DNA of 58,422 nt from an uncultured Collinsella sp. (GTDB taxonomy: Bacteria > Actinomycetota > Coriobacteriia > Coriobacteriales > Coriobacteriaceae). The position numbers were made by a program, and so were the translations under genes. The DNA is taken from positions 1-58,422 of the forward strand of contig UQQL01000005.1 of NCBI GenBank assembly GCA_900543275.1. The letters are read 5' to 3'. This document shows positions 40,581-49,659 of the stretch, piece by piece (position 1 is the first letter of the stretch; every line of letters begins with the position of its first letter). The notes beneath the pieces are model-generated. The model was not told the origin of the DNA. It was given only the letters and a program-made list of their open reading frames with translations, and searched no databases.

Positions 40581-40603
40581 ATACTTGTAATAATACATGT
40601 ATT
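40581..40603 (-). promoter_or_regulatory. GntR operator upstream of its own gene
   Basis: ATACTTGTAA then AATACATGTATT: the cores ACTTGT and ACATGT are 12 bp apart, the same spacing as at 39727-39754. Confidence 0.72.
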
Positions 40604-40739
40604 GACTTTCCGTCAGCTTCATATGCGTTGCCATTTTCTAATTACTTGGAGAAAACCCTTTATAGAAATAAGGAAGTGCGAAGCATGGTATGCCGAGTGC
40701 GATGCCCACATGTTCCCCATCGGAGCGCTGTGGGCGTAG

Positions 40740-40772
40740 GGCGGGCAATTCGAAAATACCGAAGGCCCGCCT
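40740..40772 (-). terminator. Hairpin downstream of the Sau3AI-like gene
   Basis: GGCGGGC and GCCCGCC form a short GC stem around an 18-base loop, about 60 bp past the restriction gene stop. There is no T-run; candidate only. The remainder of 40604-40833 shows no gene. Confidence 0.4.
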
Positions 40773-40833
40773 ATCAGCACTTTTGAAGTTTTAAGTTCGA
40801 AGGGCTTGGCTGCCGAGCAACTGTCTCGAGGGC

Positions 40834-42339
40834 TTACAGCCCCAGGATGTGCTCCAGATAGCCTTTGTTGAACCAGAACGATTGCCTGGTCATCCAGCGT
40901 CCGTCAGGCAACTCGTAGGCGTTCCTCGCAATATCGCCGATTTCGGTTCCGTCGGCGAATCTGTACGCAGCTTTCGACGTATGCGGACGAACGTGGACAA
41001 TCGGGTTATCCGCCATACCGGGCAGATTGTTAGTCACTTTGAGCTTTCCGCTCGCATCCCGATACGGATTGAGCTCAACGCCCTCACGTATTACCTTTCG
41101 CGTCTCATCCCAACAAGCTTTCGCAGGACCTTCGATTTCGTTTTCTCCCATCGCCCAGAACAAACAACGGTCGAGACGCAGTACGCCATCGTGGTCCTCA
41201 CGGAACACAACGAAGAAGAAGCGATTGGTCTCAAGACACGCATGAAGAGGCGACGTCTCCCAGTCTTCTTCAATCAAACGCTTGAACTCAAACGGCGGGA
41301 ACGACATGGCCTGCTCGATGTGCCCCCTGTTGTTAACTCGAACAGTTCGAACGGAAATGCCTGCTTTGACGAATTCCTCGGCAGCACTGTTTTTGATTCC
41401 GAGCATGCGATAGACAAGCGTTGTCCATTGCGCCTTGTTTCCTGTGTATTCCAGACCGTACTGCTCCGCAATCTGGCGATCGGTTTCGCCATAGTGGCGC
41501 TCGATAAGCGCAGTAACGTAGCTTTCGAAATCAATGGACTCGTCGTCGCCTTGAACGATGCTCTCGCCGATACGCGGGGCACCGAGAACATAGGTGTGAA
41601 GCACGTAGTCCATGTACGAACGTTTGAGAGAAAAGGCGCGACGCTTCGCGCGACGGCGTTCGATCTCGCCCGTATCGGTATTGAAGTACTCGTAGTACTG
41701 GTCGACCCACATTGTCGCTTCGGTTGCGCCCTTTGTGCAGGCGCCCAAGTAGGTGGTCATGCCCTCCGATAGCTCGTCCGCGCGACCATCCTGAATGCAC
41801 GAAATAATCTTCTCGTAGTCGGCGCGAATAATCTTCATGTCCTCTTCGGGCAGACGAACCATGACTGCACGCTCAATGCGCTGGTCGTATTTGTCGATGG
41901 AGCGGTCACGGCCGTAGTAAATCAACAGGATATTGCTGAGCTTGGTCTTGAGATGCGAGCTGTCGTAGTCGAGCGAAACGGGACGGTCGTAGGGAATCAT
42001 CGTCAAGACAAGACGTTCGCCGGCAGATTTTCGACCGTCTTTAAGTACGTCAAAACACGTTGCCTTAAGCTCGACGCCTGCCTCGGGAAAGTCCGGCCGA
42101 TCATCGCTGTTGGCCTTGTAGCCAAAGTAACGCTCCTCGATCAGGGTTCCCATACCGCCCTTGTACTTCTTGGATCCAAAGTCCTTAGGCGCGCTCTCCC
42201 CCTCCGGCGCAATGCCAAGCTCGAGAATATCGCGAAACGTCATCCCGTCGAGATTGGCAGCATACCGCTCGATGCTAGAGGGGTCAGAAAAATCAGTATC
42301 GTCAAGCATGCGCTTGAAATCGAGGCGCTTCTTGGACAT
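40834..42339 (-). CDS. Sau3AI-family type II restriction endonuclease
   Basis: 501 residues from the ATG six bases after GGAGG. The MutH-like catalytic block is GTLIEERYFGYKANSDDRPD then FPEAGVELKAT, giving Asp83 ... Glu90-Leu-Lys92 plus Glu69, as in Sau3AI/MutH. The C-terminal half (about 275-500) is the second, catalytically inactive MutH-like domain typical of Sau3AI, used as an allosteric DNA-binding partner. Sau3AI cuts before GATC. It is divergent from the cytosine methyltransferase at 42481, forming a complete R-M pair. Confidence 0.9.
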   Translation of the reverse strand: MSKKRLDFKRMLDDTDFSDPSSIERYAANLDGMTFRDILELGIAPEGESAPKDFGSKKYKGGMGTLIEERYFGYKANSDDRPDFPEAGVELKATCFDVLKDGRKSAGERLVLTMIPYDRPVSLDYDSSHLKTKLSNILLIYYGRDRSIDKYDQRIERAVMVRLPEEDMKIIRADYEKIISCIQDGRADELSEGMTTYLGACTKGATEATMWVDQYYEYFNTDTGEIERRRAKRRAFSLKRSYMDYVLHTYVLGAPRIGESIVQGDDESIDFESYVTALIERHYGETDRQIAEQYGLEYTGNKAQWTTLVYRMLGIKNSAAEEFVKAGISVRTVRVNNRGHIEQAMSFPPFEFKRLIEEDWETSPLHACLETNRFFFVVFREDHDGVLRLDRCLFWAMGENEIEGPAKACWDETRKVIREGVELNPYRDASGKLKVTNNLPGMADNPIVHVRPHTSKAAYRFADGTEIGDIARNAYELPDGRWMTRQSFWFNKGYLEHILGL

Positions 42340-42480
42340 GGGATACCTCCGAACGTCGCAGTTAACCTCATGGTAGTTCAGGGCAGCATATTCCTCCATG
42401 AAATTGAGGTCTTGATCTTGTCCACTCGATCGGTTATTGTTGTGAGCACCATAAACGGACACAGCAGCGATTGGAGAAAC
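42340..42480. promoter_or_regulatory. Divergent promoter region of the R-M pair
   Basis: 141 bp between the two divergent genes contain two GATC sites (in CTTGATCTTG and TCGATCGG). If GATC is the methylated site, these lie in or near the promoters and could make expression methylation-sensitive. No separate controller gene exists. Confidence 0.5.
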
Positions 42481-43743
42481 GTGTCTGAGATTAACATTGC
42501 CGAGCTTTTTGCGGGCGTCGGCGGATTTCGTCTGGGTCTTGAAGGCTATGCCGACCCGCGTCATCCCGAGTTTTACATGAAACCCGCTGGCCCCTTCCAT
42601 ACCATTTGGGCAAATCAGTGGGAACCACCCGGAACCAAAGCTCGCCAGTTCGCGGCACGTTGCTATATGGACCGCTTTGGCGAAGATTCCGTTGTCAACG
42701 AAGACATCAATAAGGTCTTGGAGCAGGCTGAAGCCGGCGAAATTAAAATCCCCGACGTGCAAATGGTCGTCGGTGGCTTCCCTTGCCAGGACTACTCTGT
42801 TGCACGCCCGCTCAATCAGGCGCACGGCATCGAGGGCAAGAAGGGTGTCCTTTGGTGGGACATCTATCACTTCCTCGAAATGAAGAAGCCCAAGTTCGGT
42901 CTCTTTGAGAACGTCGACCGCCTGCTCAAGTCGCCCGCGTCTCAACGCGGTCGCGACTTCGCCATCATCCTAAGCTGTCTTGCCGACCTCGACTACACGG
43001 TCGAATGGCGCGTGGTCAACTCTGCCGAATACGGTTTCCCCCAGCGTCGCAAGCGTGTTTATATCTTTTGCGAAAAGGGCGCTGGCAAGGTTGATCTCGT
43101 TGATCGCATGCACAACGGCGTCATGGCTAAAGCCTTCCCCGCCATCTATCCCGACGAGATGTCCGAACTCGACGTTTTACCCGACCCCTACGAGAACTCA
43201 ACTCGTTTTGGCATCGGCCAAAAGACCTCTCAATTCAAGAATGCTGGCGTCATGCAGGGCTGTCATGTTCTGGCCTGCGACTTTGCCGAGGACTATCACG
43301 GTGAGCGCCGCGTGCTTGGCGACGTGCTTGTCGACGTGGCTGATGTCCCGGATCAGTTCTACATCTCCGACGAAAAGCTTCCCGACTGGCGCTACCTTAA
43401 GGGCAGCAAGCGCGAAGAACGCACTAACAAAAAGACAGGCTTTACGTACACGTATTCCGAGGGAGCCATGAGCTTCCCGGATGCCACTGACAAGCCGAGC
43501 CGCACCATCCTCACAGGAGAAGGCGGCACGGGAGCGAGCCGCTTCAAGCACGTCATCGAATGTCCCGATGGCCGTTTCCGCCGTCTTGTTCCCGACGAGC
43601 TCGATCAGCTTCAGGGATTCCCGAAAGGCTGGACCGATACGGGCATGACTGACGGCCATCGAGCCTTCTGCATGGGCAACGCACTCGTCACCGGCGTGCC
43701 CCATCGCATTGGCGAAGCTATGGTCGAAGTGTACGGCCTCTAA
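42481..43743 (+). CDS. dcm: DNA (cytosine-5-)-methyltransferase, Sau3AI-type partner
   Basis: 420 residues from a GTG start with GGAG five bases upstream; no ATG fits. Motif I ELFAGVGGFRLGLE, motif IV GGFPCQDYS with catalytic Cys102, motif VI ENV, motif VIII QRRKRVYI, a variable target-recognition region (about 230-350) and motifs IX/X near the end (DELDQLQGFP, MGNALVTGVPHRI). It protects host DNA against the adjacent endonuclease, presumably by methylating C in GATC. Confidence 0.94.
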   Translation: MSEINIAELFAGVGGFRLGLEGYADPRHPEFYMKPAGPFHTIWANQWEPPGTKARQFAARCYMDRFGEDSVVNEDINKVLEQAEAGEIKIPDVQMVVGGFPCQDYSVARPLNQAHGIEGKKGVLWWDIYHFLEMKKPKFGLFENVDRLLKSPASQRGRDFAIILSCLADLDYTVEWRVVNSAEYGFPQRRKRVYIFCEKGAGKVDLVDRMHNGVMAKAFPAIYPDEMSELDVLPDPYENSTRFGIGQKTSQFKNAGVMQGCHVLACDFAEDYHGERRVLGDVLVDVADVPDQFYISDEKLPDWRYLKGSKREERTNKKTGFTYTYSEGAMSFPDATDKPSRTILTGEGGTGASRFKHVIECPDGRFRRLVPDELDQLQGFPKGWTDTGMTDGHRAFCMGNALVTGVPHRIGEAMVEVYGL

Positions 43744-43869
43744 GGCAAGCAATCCGGAGCCGGCAGTTCACGCTGTCGACTCCGTTTTTTCCATCCCACT
43801 CCCCTGTATACTGATGTAGCACGTGTTTCATCCGGGCTTGTTGGACCGGGTCGTTCATGGGAGGGCCTT

Positions 43870-44361
43870 ATGGCTGCTTCGAATCCGCCTAAGGGGAGCG
43901 TTTCTTCTTCGTCCATCAAGCCGGTTACGCGCAAGGCCGTGCGTTGCCAGCGCGAGGTCGCTTGGCTTGTCACGCAGGCGGCGGGCAGGCTTGTGGCGAC
44001 CACTCAGGACGTCAATGCGCCTACGCCGAGCTTTGTGTTAGCGGCGGCGCTGGATTTTGTGCGCCAATTGGAGCTTGCCGCACAGGATGCCAGCGGCCAC
44101 CTCGACTACCAGAATGTTATGGCGCCCGACCTGCAAACGTTCTGCCACATGGCCAAGTTGCCCGCCGCACCCAATGCACTTTCGGACGCAGGCTACATGT
44201 TTACGCTCTCGGGCGCGAAGCTCATCCGCGACATCTATGCATACTGCAGCGAGCTCGCCGAGCGCCACGTCTTTGACGCGGCTGAAGTCAAACCGGGATA
44301 TGTCATCAAGCTGGTTCTTAGGCTGTTCTTGATGGACGGGTTCGGGGCCATGCCGGCGTAA
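43870..44361 (+). CDS. Hypothetical protein next to the R-M pair
   Basis: 163 residues, with GGGAGGG upstream of the ATG. A Ser/Pro-rich start (MAASNPPKGSVSSSSIK) precedes a mostly alpha-helical region (about 25-160). No motif or family is recognised. It follows the methyltransferase by 126 bp on the same strand; a functional link to the R-M pair cannot be shown. Confidence 0.7.
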   Translation: MAASNPPKGSVSSSSIKPVTRKAVRCQREVAWLVTQAAGRLVATTQDVNAPTPSFVLAAALDFVRQLELAAQDASGHLDYQNVMAPDLQTFCHMAKLPAAPNALSDAGYMFTLSGAKLIRDIYAYCSELAERHVFDAAEVKPGYVIKLVLRLFLMDGFGAMPA

Positions 44362-44461
44362 GCCGAGTCTTTAGCATCACCGTCGACTGGGCAACAACCG
44401 CTTTACCTTAGTGGGCGCCAATCGAGGGTCGATTATTGGGTCGCCTCGTCCACTAACGCAT

Positions 44462-45928
44462 TTATTCCACGCGCTCTGACAGTCGATATTTGCGGTTGCG
44501 GCTTGTCGACGGCGCCGTCGGCTCAAGCTCACCCTGCTCAATGAGCGCATTGACGCGTGCCCTAACCTGGGAAACCGTGAGTCCCGTGCGCTCCGCCAGT
44601 TCGCGCGTCCCCAATTCGCCGTAGCGCTTGAGTGCCGTCATAATCAAGTCCCCGCCATGATCGACCGGCTCGATCTTTGGACGGTAAAGTACGACCTTGA
44701 ACCGATCGAACCCCGGGCAGAACAGGGGCTCGGCCAGACCATGCGCGCGCATGGCATCGATCATCATCGGGATGCCCGAGCCATTGCCCTCAGCCGGCGA
44801 ACCTGCGCCATCCGGCAGCGGGACAATCGACATGAGTTTCACGAGCGTCGCGTTACGGCATCGGGAGCTGCCGTCAAACAAGTTCTCGCGAGTCTTTCCC
44901 CCGTAAAGGCCGCCAGGATTCGTCACCTCGACACGATCGTCAAAGACGTCGACGGCAATCGATTGTCCACAGAACCGATCCCCGTATTCTCGATGGATTA
45001 CGGCGTTGGCGATTGCCTCGCGCAGAACCTCCTCGGGAATCTCCAGCGAGTCGACACGCGAGACGCCTTGGACGGTCGAGGTTCGCCGCAAATTCTTGGC
45101 GACGGCCGCGACAGCATCCGAGATCATCTCGCCCAACGTTCCCTCACAGATTGTGCGGTCCATAAACCTTAGTGGCCCCGCAGCTCCCTTTTGAGTTCCC
45201 ACGTGGACAGCCACATCAATGAAGAGCTTGGGATAGAACTGCTGAGGGTAAACGCCCGCGGCAAGGAGGCCGGCCTTGGTAACATTGCCCTGGAAGTCGA
45301 GGAAATTCAGACGCTCCATCTTTGTCTTCTTGTCCGCCGCACCGCGCATCGCTCGAGGCGTCAACGAATAGGCACGCTCTATCGTGCGGTCGACCAGCGA
45401 CTCGTCGAGATCGCCCACACTCGTGCCGGGCACCGCATCGCGATCGCTAGGACTCGTCCGTTCATATGACGACAGTGCCAAAACCTCGGTCGACGAAAGC
45501 GGGACATCTTTGTCATCGATGCGTTTGTAGCTGCCACCTTGAGCGCCCCGCTCCATGACATAGCAAGGCTTGCTCGACGGGTCAAGCTCCTCAATCGCGA
45601 TGACTAGAACCACGGTGCCCTGGAGCTCCACGCGCTCAATGGTGTATTTGGGCGGATTGGCCAGCTTTCCGCGACCGCCAGCATCGCCCATGCCCGCCAC
45701 GAATTGGTTGAGCACTTTCTCGGTCTCAAAGTTTGCAACTGGGACAAAACCCGCGCGCTCGCTCACTCCGAGTACGATGATGCCGCCGGCGGTGTTTGCG
45801 AAAGCGCTGACCGTTTCCCATACGTCGCGGGAAAGCGTCGTGGCGCTCTCCTTGACCTCAACGTTAAGATCGTCCGAGCCCATGCGCCTTAAAGACTCGA
45901 GCAGACCGGTCAGTTCGTTTTCGTTCAT
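44462..45928 (-). CDS. AlbA/Schlafen-type ATP-binding transcriptional regulator
   Basis: 488 residues from MNENELTGLLESLRRMG; AAAGGAC lies upstream. The N-terminal AlbA_2/Schlafen domain (about 18-140) has NVEVKESATTLSRDVWETVS then FANTAGGIIVLGV. The middle holds an HATPase-like region (EVLREAIANAVIHREYG, then DVFDDRVEVTNPGGLYGGKTRENLF). A C-terminal winged helix-turn-helix (ALKRYGELGTRELAERTGLT) follows. This COG2865-like class is often called RecG-like but lacks helicase motifs. The reiterated TTATCTCTC sites upstream are likely its own operators. Confidence 0.85.
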   Translation of the reverse strand: MNENELTGLLESLRRMGSDDLNVEVKESATTLSRDVWETVSAFANTAGGIIVLGVSERAGFVPVANFETEKVLNQFVAGMGDAGGRGKLANPPKYTIERVELQGTVVLVIAIEELDPSSKPCYVMERGAQGGSYKRIDDKDVPLSSTEVLALSSYERTSPSDRDAVPGTSVGDLDESLVDRTIERAYSLTPRAMRGAADKKTKMERLNFLDFQGNVTKAGLLAAGVYPQQFYPKLFIDVAVHVGTQKGAAGPLRFMDRTICEGTLGEMISDAVAAVAKNLRRTSTVQGVSRVDSLEIPEEVLREAIANAVIHREYGDRFCGQSIAVDVFDDRVEVTNPGGLYGGKTRENLFDGSSRCRNATLVKLMSIVPLPDGAGSPAEGNGSGIPMMIDAMRAHGLAEPLFCPGFDRFKVVLYRPKIEPVDHGGDLIMTALKRYGELGTRELAERTGLTVSQVRARVNALIEQGELEPTAPSTSRNRKYRLSERVE

Positions 45929-45990
45929 CTGCACGTCCTTTCGCTCGGTTCTGCGAAGAATGCCGCGAATAGATTTCCTTCGTCTCTCAG

Positions 45991-46054
45991 TTATCTCTCG
46001 TAATTATCTCTCATCTTTCTGTTATCTCTCATATTAGAGAGGAGTGAGAGATGA
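45991..46054. repeat. TTATCTCTC phased repeat block 1
   Basis: TTATCTCTC starts at 45991, 46004 and 46022 (steps of 13 and 18 bp). An inverted form, GAGAGATGA, lies at 46046-46054. The same spacing is repeated 165 bp further on. It is probably a multi-site operator or iteron-like array for the regulator encoded at 44462-45928. Confidence 0.75.
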
Positions 46055-46155
46055 AAGATAAGATGTCTGTCATCTGTTTCATTTAAACATGTTTTCGCTG
46101 GTAAAACAATCTATATTGAGACAATACCATGGTTGTCTGTCTCTTTGCAGCATTG

Positions 46156-46222
46156 TTATCTCTCATATTTATCTCTCATCTTTCTGTTATCTCTCGTATT
46201 AGAGACGAATGAGATATGAGAG
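46156..46222. repeat. TTATCTCTC phased repeat block 2
   Basis: TTATCTCTC starts at 46156, 46169 and 46187 (again steps of 13 and 18 bp), followed by inverted ATGAGATATGAGAGAT. The block copies the one at 45991-46054 with few changes. Confidence 0.75.
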
Positions 46223-46239
46223 ATGTGCGGGCGGCGGAT

Positions 46240-46360
46240 GAGCGTGGATTTTGGACGGTCGGGAAATGAGGGTGGATATTTGGACGGTTTTTGGGCGTTT
46301 TGAGGCTGATTCCGTCCGAAAATCCACTCTCATTCGATAGGCGTCCAAGTTTCCACGCTC
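46240..46360. repeat. Phased GAGCGTGG/CCACGCTC repeat, locus 1
   Basis: GAGCGTGG at 46240 and GAGGGTGG at 46268 face CCACTCTC at 46324 and CCACGCTC at 46353. Steps are 28 and 29 bp, so each arm has two units and the arms are inverted. Each unit carries a GGACG/CGTCC block. Related arrays lie at 50283-50450 and 51735-51829. Confidence 0.75.
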
Positions 46361-46497
46361 GTGCGGTGAACGCGCGGGGCCTTTGTCCAATCCGCTGGCA
46401 TCGTCTTCAGTTCGTCGCAGAGCCGCGGTCCCATATGGGTATACTCTCGAGGATTCGACTCGATTCGCCCCCGCTGGGGCGTCAAAGGAGACTGCAT

Positions 46498-49400
46498 ATG
46501 CCCACCACCTCAACCGACCCGCGCGCCGCTGCCGCCGCACTGCTGGTGCCCGGCACCACCTGCCACGGCTTTGCCGTCGAGCGCTGCGAGACCGTGCCCG
46601 AGCTCGACTCGGACGCCTACGTGCTGCGCCACGCCGCATCGGGCGCGCGCCTGCTGTACCTGGCGTGCGACGACGAGAACAAGGCCTTTGCCATTGGCTT
46701 TAAGACGCCGCCGGCCGATTCTACCGGCGTGTTCCATATTCTTGAGCACTCGGTGCTGTGCGGGTCGGCCAAGTTCCCCGTCAAGGAGCCGTTTGTCGAC
46801 CTGATCAAGAGCTCCATGCAGACGTTCCTCAACGCCATGACCTACCCCGACAAGACCATCTACCCTGTCGCCACCACCAACGAGCAGGATCTGTACAACC
46901 TGATGGACGTGTATCTGGACGCGGTGTTCAACCCGGCCATCTATACCAAGCCCACCATTTTTGAGCAGGAGGGCTGGCACTACGAGCTGGACCTGCCGGA
47001 GAGCGTCGAGATCGAGGGCAGCGACAGCTCCGCGAGCCTGCGCGAGGGCACGCTGCGCTATAACGGCGTGGTGTTCAACGAGATGAAGGGTGCGCTGTCC
47101 GACCCCATGAGCGTGCTGGACGACGCCGTCAACGCCGCGCTCTATCCCGATACCGCCTATGCGCACGAGAGCGGCGGCGACCCGCGCGCGATTCCGGCGC
47201 TCACCTACGAGCAGTTCCTGGACACGCACGCGCGTCACTACAATCCTTCCAACTCCTACATCACGCTCTACGGTGACCTGGACGTGGACCGCGCGCTGGC
47301 CTTTTTGGACGAGCGCTATCTGTCGCAGCCGAGTGCCGCGAGCCGCCGCATGGACGCCGCCGTCGCCGCCGGCGAGGACCCGTCCACGCTGGCGCCCAAT
47401 CCGCTGGACGTGCAGGCGCCCGTGACCTGCGAGTACAAGCGCGTCGAGATGGCCACCACACCCGAGAACGCCCTGGTGGGCCTGGGCCTGGTGCTGGGCA
47501 GCGCGCTCGATCGCAAGCGCACGATCGCGGCGGATATCCTGTTTGAGGCGCTGCTGGGTTCCAACGAAGCACCGGTTAAGAAGGCCATTCTGGCCGCCGG
47601 CCTAGGCGGCAACGTGGTGAGCTACACCGCGGCCGAGAGCCTGCAGCCCTACGAGCTCATCATGTTGCAAAACGCGCAGCCCGGCGTGGCGCGCGAGCTG
47701 CGCCGCGTGTTCCAGGACGCCTGCCGCGACCTGTACGAGCACGGCGTTCCGCGCGAGCGCCTGGAAGCCATCATCAGCAGCAACGAATACGATCTGCGCC
47801 AGCGCGACTACGGCATCGCCGACGGCGTGGCCATTGCGTGCGACGCGCTGAGCACCTGGCTCTACGATGACGACGCCGCGACGCTGGCACTCAAGTACGG
47901 CCCGGTGTACGAGGAGCTGCGTAGCGAGCTGGACGGCACCTACTTTGAGGACCTGCTGCGCGAGCTGGTGCTGGAGAACGACCACATGGCGCTCGTCGAG
48001 CTGGTGCCGGTGGACGCCGCCGAGGGTTCGGAGGGCGCCGAGGCAGCCGAGCTGGCAGCCAAGCGCGATGCCATGACCGATGCCGAGCTGGCCGATGTGG
48101 TCGAGCGCACGGCCGCGCTGCGTGCCGCGCAGGAGGCCGAGGACACGCCCGAGGACAAGGCCACGCTGCCGCGCCTGCGCGTGTCCGACATTGGCGAGGC
48201 GCGCCCCGAACCGCCGCTGGTCGTGGACACGACTGCGCCCATCCCCTGTCTGCGCCACGGCATCCCCACTAACCGCCTGGCCTACGCCATGCAGTATTTC
48301 GACCTGAGCTGCGTCGCGTTTGAGGACCTGCCCTATGTAACGCTGCTCTGCCGCCTGCTCAAACAGCTGCCCACGAGCGAGCACTCGGCCGAGGAGCTCG
48401 ATAACTTGCTCGCCGGCAAGCTGGGCTTTTTGAGCTTTACGACCGAGGTCATGACTCAGCCCGACGTGGACGGCGTGCATCCCTACCTGCTGGTGAGCGC
48501 CGGCGCCCTGTCCGAGAAGATCGATGCGCTGGCGAGTCTGCCGCGCGAGGTGTGGTCGAGCACACTGCTGGCGGACGCCGACGCCGACCGCATGCGAGAC
48601 GTGCTTACGCAGATTCGCATTGGGCTTGAGCAGGGCTTTATCAACAACGGCCACTCGGCGGCGCTGGGTCGCGCGATGAGCTACAGCTCGCCTTCGGCCG
48701 TGGTGCGCGAGCAGCTTTCGGGCGTGGATTTCTACCTGTTCCTGCGCGATCTGCTCGAGCACTTTGGCGAGCGCCTGGACGACCTGCGCGCCAAGCTTGC
48801 CGAGCTGGCAGGCCGCATCTTTGTGGCCGATGGCTGCATGGCGAGCTTTACCGGCAGCGACGAGGACTTTGACGCGTACTGGGATGCCGCGGGCGATCTG
48901 GGGCTGGGTGCGGGCGATGGTGCCGGCCGCGACGCGCTCGCGGTGCCGGCACCGTGCGACCGCCACGAGGCTTTCGTGATCCCCAGCGACATCTGCTTTG
49001 CCGCGCGTGCGTGCGATCCGCGTCGCCTAGGCATTGACGTGACAGGCGCCTGGGCGGTTGCCGCCAACGCGCTCTCCTACGACTACCTGTGGAACGAAAT
49101 CCGCGTAAAAGGCGGCGCGTACGGCTGTGGATTCCGCGCGGCCGGCGAGCGTCAGACGGCGTTCTACACCTACCGCGACCCGGCGATCGATCCTTCGATT
49201 GAGCGCGTGGAGCGCGCGGGTGCATGGCTTGGCAGCTTTGAGCCCGACGAAGCCGCCTTTGAGGGCTTTATCGTGAGCTGCGTGAGCGGCATGGACGCGC
49301 CGGTGAAGCCGTACGCGCTCACCAAGCGCCGCAACACGACCTACCTGGCCGGGCTCGATCCGCATGCGCGCGAGGAGCGTCGCGCCCAGATGCTCGCCGC

Positions 49401-49536
49401 CACGCCCGGTGAGCTGCGCTCGCTCGGCACCGACGTGACGCGCATCGCAGCCGAGTCGCCCACCTGCGTCTTTGGCGGCCGCGACGTCATCGCCAAGAGC
49501 AACGCCAACTTCAACGTAGTCGACCTGCTGGGCTAG
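46498..49536 (+). CDS. M16C-type insulinase-family metalloprotease
   Basis: 1012 residues from the ATG after AAAGGAG. The inverted zinc motif HILEH is at 80-84 (His80, Glu83, His84), with the third ligand Glu in the NGVVFNEMKGALSDP helix (about 190-200). The domain order is the M16 catalytic half, a helical hinge (about 480-560, acidic), then the inactive second half. This is the presequence-protease-like subfamily that clears peptides in a closed chamber. There is no signal peptide, so it should be cytoplasmic. A TATACT lies at 46440-46445, without a clear -35 box. Confidence 0.95.
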   Translation: MPTTSTDPRAAAAALLVPGTTCHGFAVERCETVPELDSDAYVLRHAASGARLLYLACDDENKAFAIGFKTPPADSTGVFHILEHSVLCGSAKFPVKEPFVDLIKSSMQTFLNAMTYPDKTIYPVATTNEQDLYNLMDVYLDAVFNPAIYTKPTIFEQEGWHYELDLPESVEIEGSDSSASLREGTLRYNGVVFNEMKGALSDPMSVLDDAVNAALYPDTAYAHESGGDPRAIPALTYEQFLDTHARHYNPSNSYITLYGDLDVDRALAFLDERYLSQPSAASRRMDAAVAAGEDPSTLAPNPLDVQAPVTCEYKRVEMATTPENALVGLGLVLGSALDRKRTIAADILFEALLGSNEAPVKKAILAAGLGGNVVSYTAAESLQPYELIMLQNAQPGVARELRRVFQDACRDLYEHGVPRERLEAIISSNEYDLRQRDYGIADGVAIACDALSTWLYDDDAATLALKYGPVYEELRSELDGTYFEDLLRELVLENDHMALVELVPVDAAEGSEGAEAAELAAKRDAMTDAELADVVERTAALRAAQEAEDTPEDKATLPRLRVSDIGEARPEPPLVVDTTAPIPCLRHGIPTNRLAYAMQYFDLSCVAFEDLPYVTLLCRLLKQLPTSEHSAEELDNLLAGKLGFLSFTTEVMTQPDVDGVHPYLLVSAGALSEKIDALASLPREVWSSTLLADADADRMRDVLTQIRIGLEQGFINNGHSAALGRAMSYSSPSAVVREQLSGVDFYLFLRDLLEHFGERLDDLRAKLAELAGRIFVADGCMASFTGSDEDFDAYWDAAGDLGLGAGDGAGRDALAVPAPCDRHEAFVIPSDICFAARACDPRRLGIDVTGAWAVAANALSYDYLWNEIRVKGGAYGCGFRAAGERQTAFYTYRDPAIDPSIERVERAGAWLGSFEPDEAAFEGFIVSCVSGMDAPVKPYALTKRRNTTYLAGLDPHAREERRAQMLAATPGELRSLGTDVTRIAAESPTCVFGGRDVIAKSNANFNVVDLLG

Positions 49537-49547
49537 CCACAGCAAGC

Positions 49548-49643
49548 AAAACCACCACAAAGGGGACAGGCACCTTTGTGGTGGTTTCGACATTTGCCCA
49601 GATAAAACCTGCCAAAATAAACCTGTCCCTTTTTGGTAGGTTT
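49548..49643 (+). terminator. Two adjacent hairpins after the M16C gene
   Basis: The first stem, AAACCACCACAAAGG with CCTTTGTGGTGGTTT (49549-49587), encloses GGGACAGG. The second, AAACCTGCCAAAA with TTTTGGTAGGTTT (49605-49643), encloses CCTGTCCC. The loops are complementary to each other, so a kissing or cruciform structure is possible. The first probably terminates the M16C transcript; the second sits close to the next gene's ribosome-binding site. Confidence 0.7.
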
Positions 49644-49659
49644 GGGAGAGGGGGCTGGA

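Larger units (their letters stand above)
45929..46239. other. AT-rich intergenic region with phased repeats
   Basis: No gene is supported. It contains the two TTATCTCTC blocks (45991-46054 and 46156-46222) and AT-rich sequence between them. The low GC contrasts strongly with both neighbours. Confidence 0.6.
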
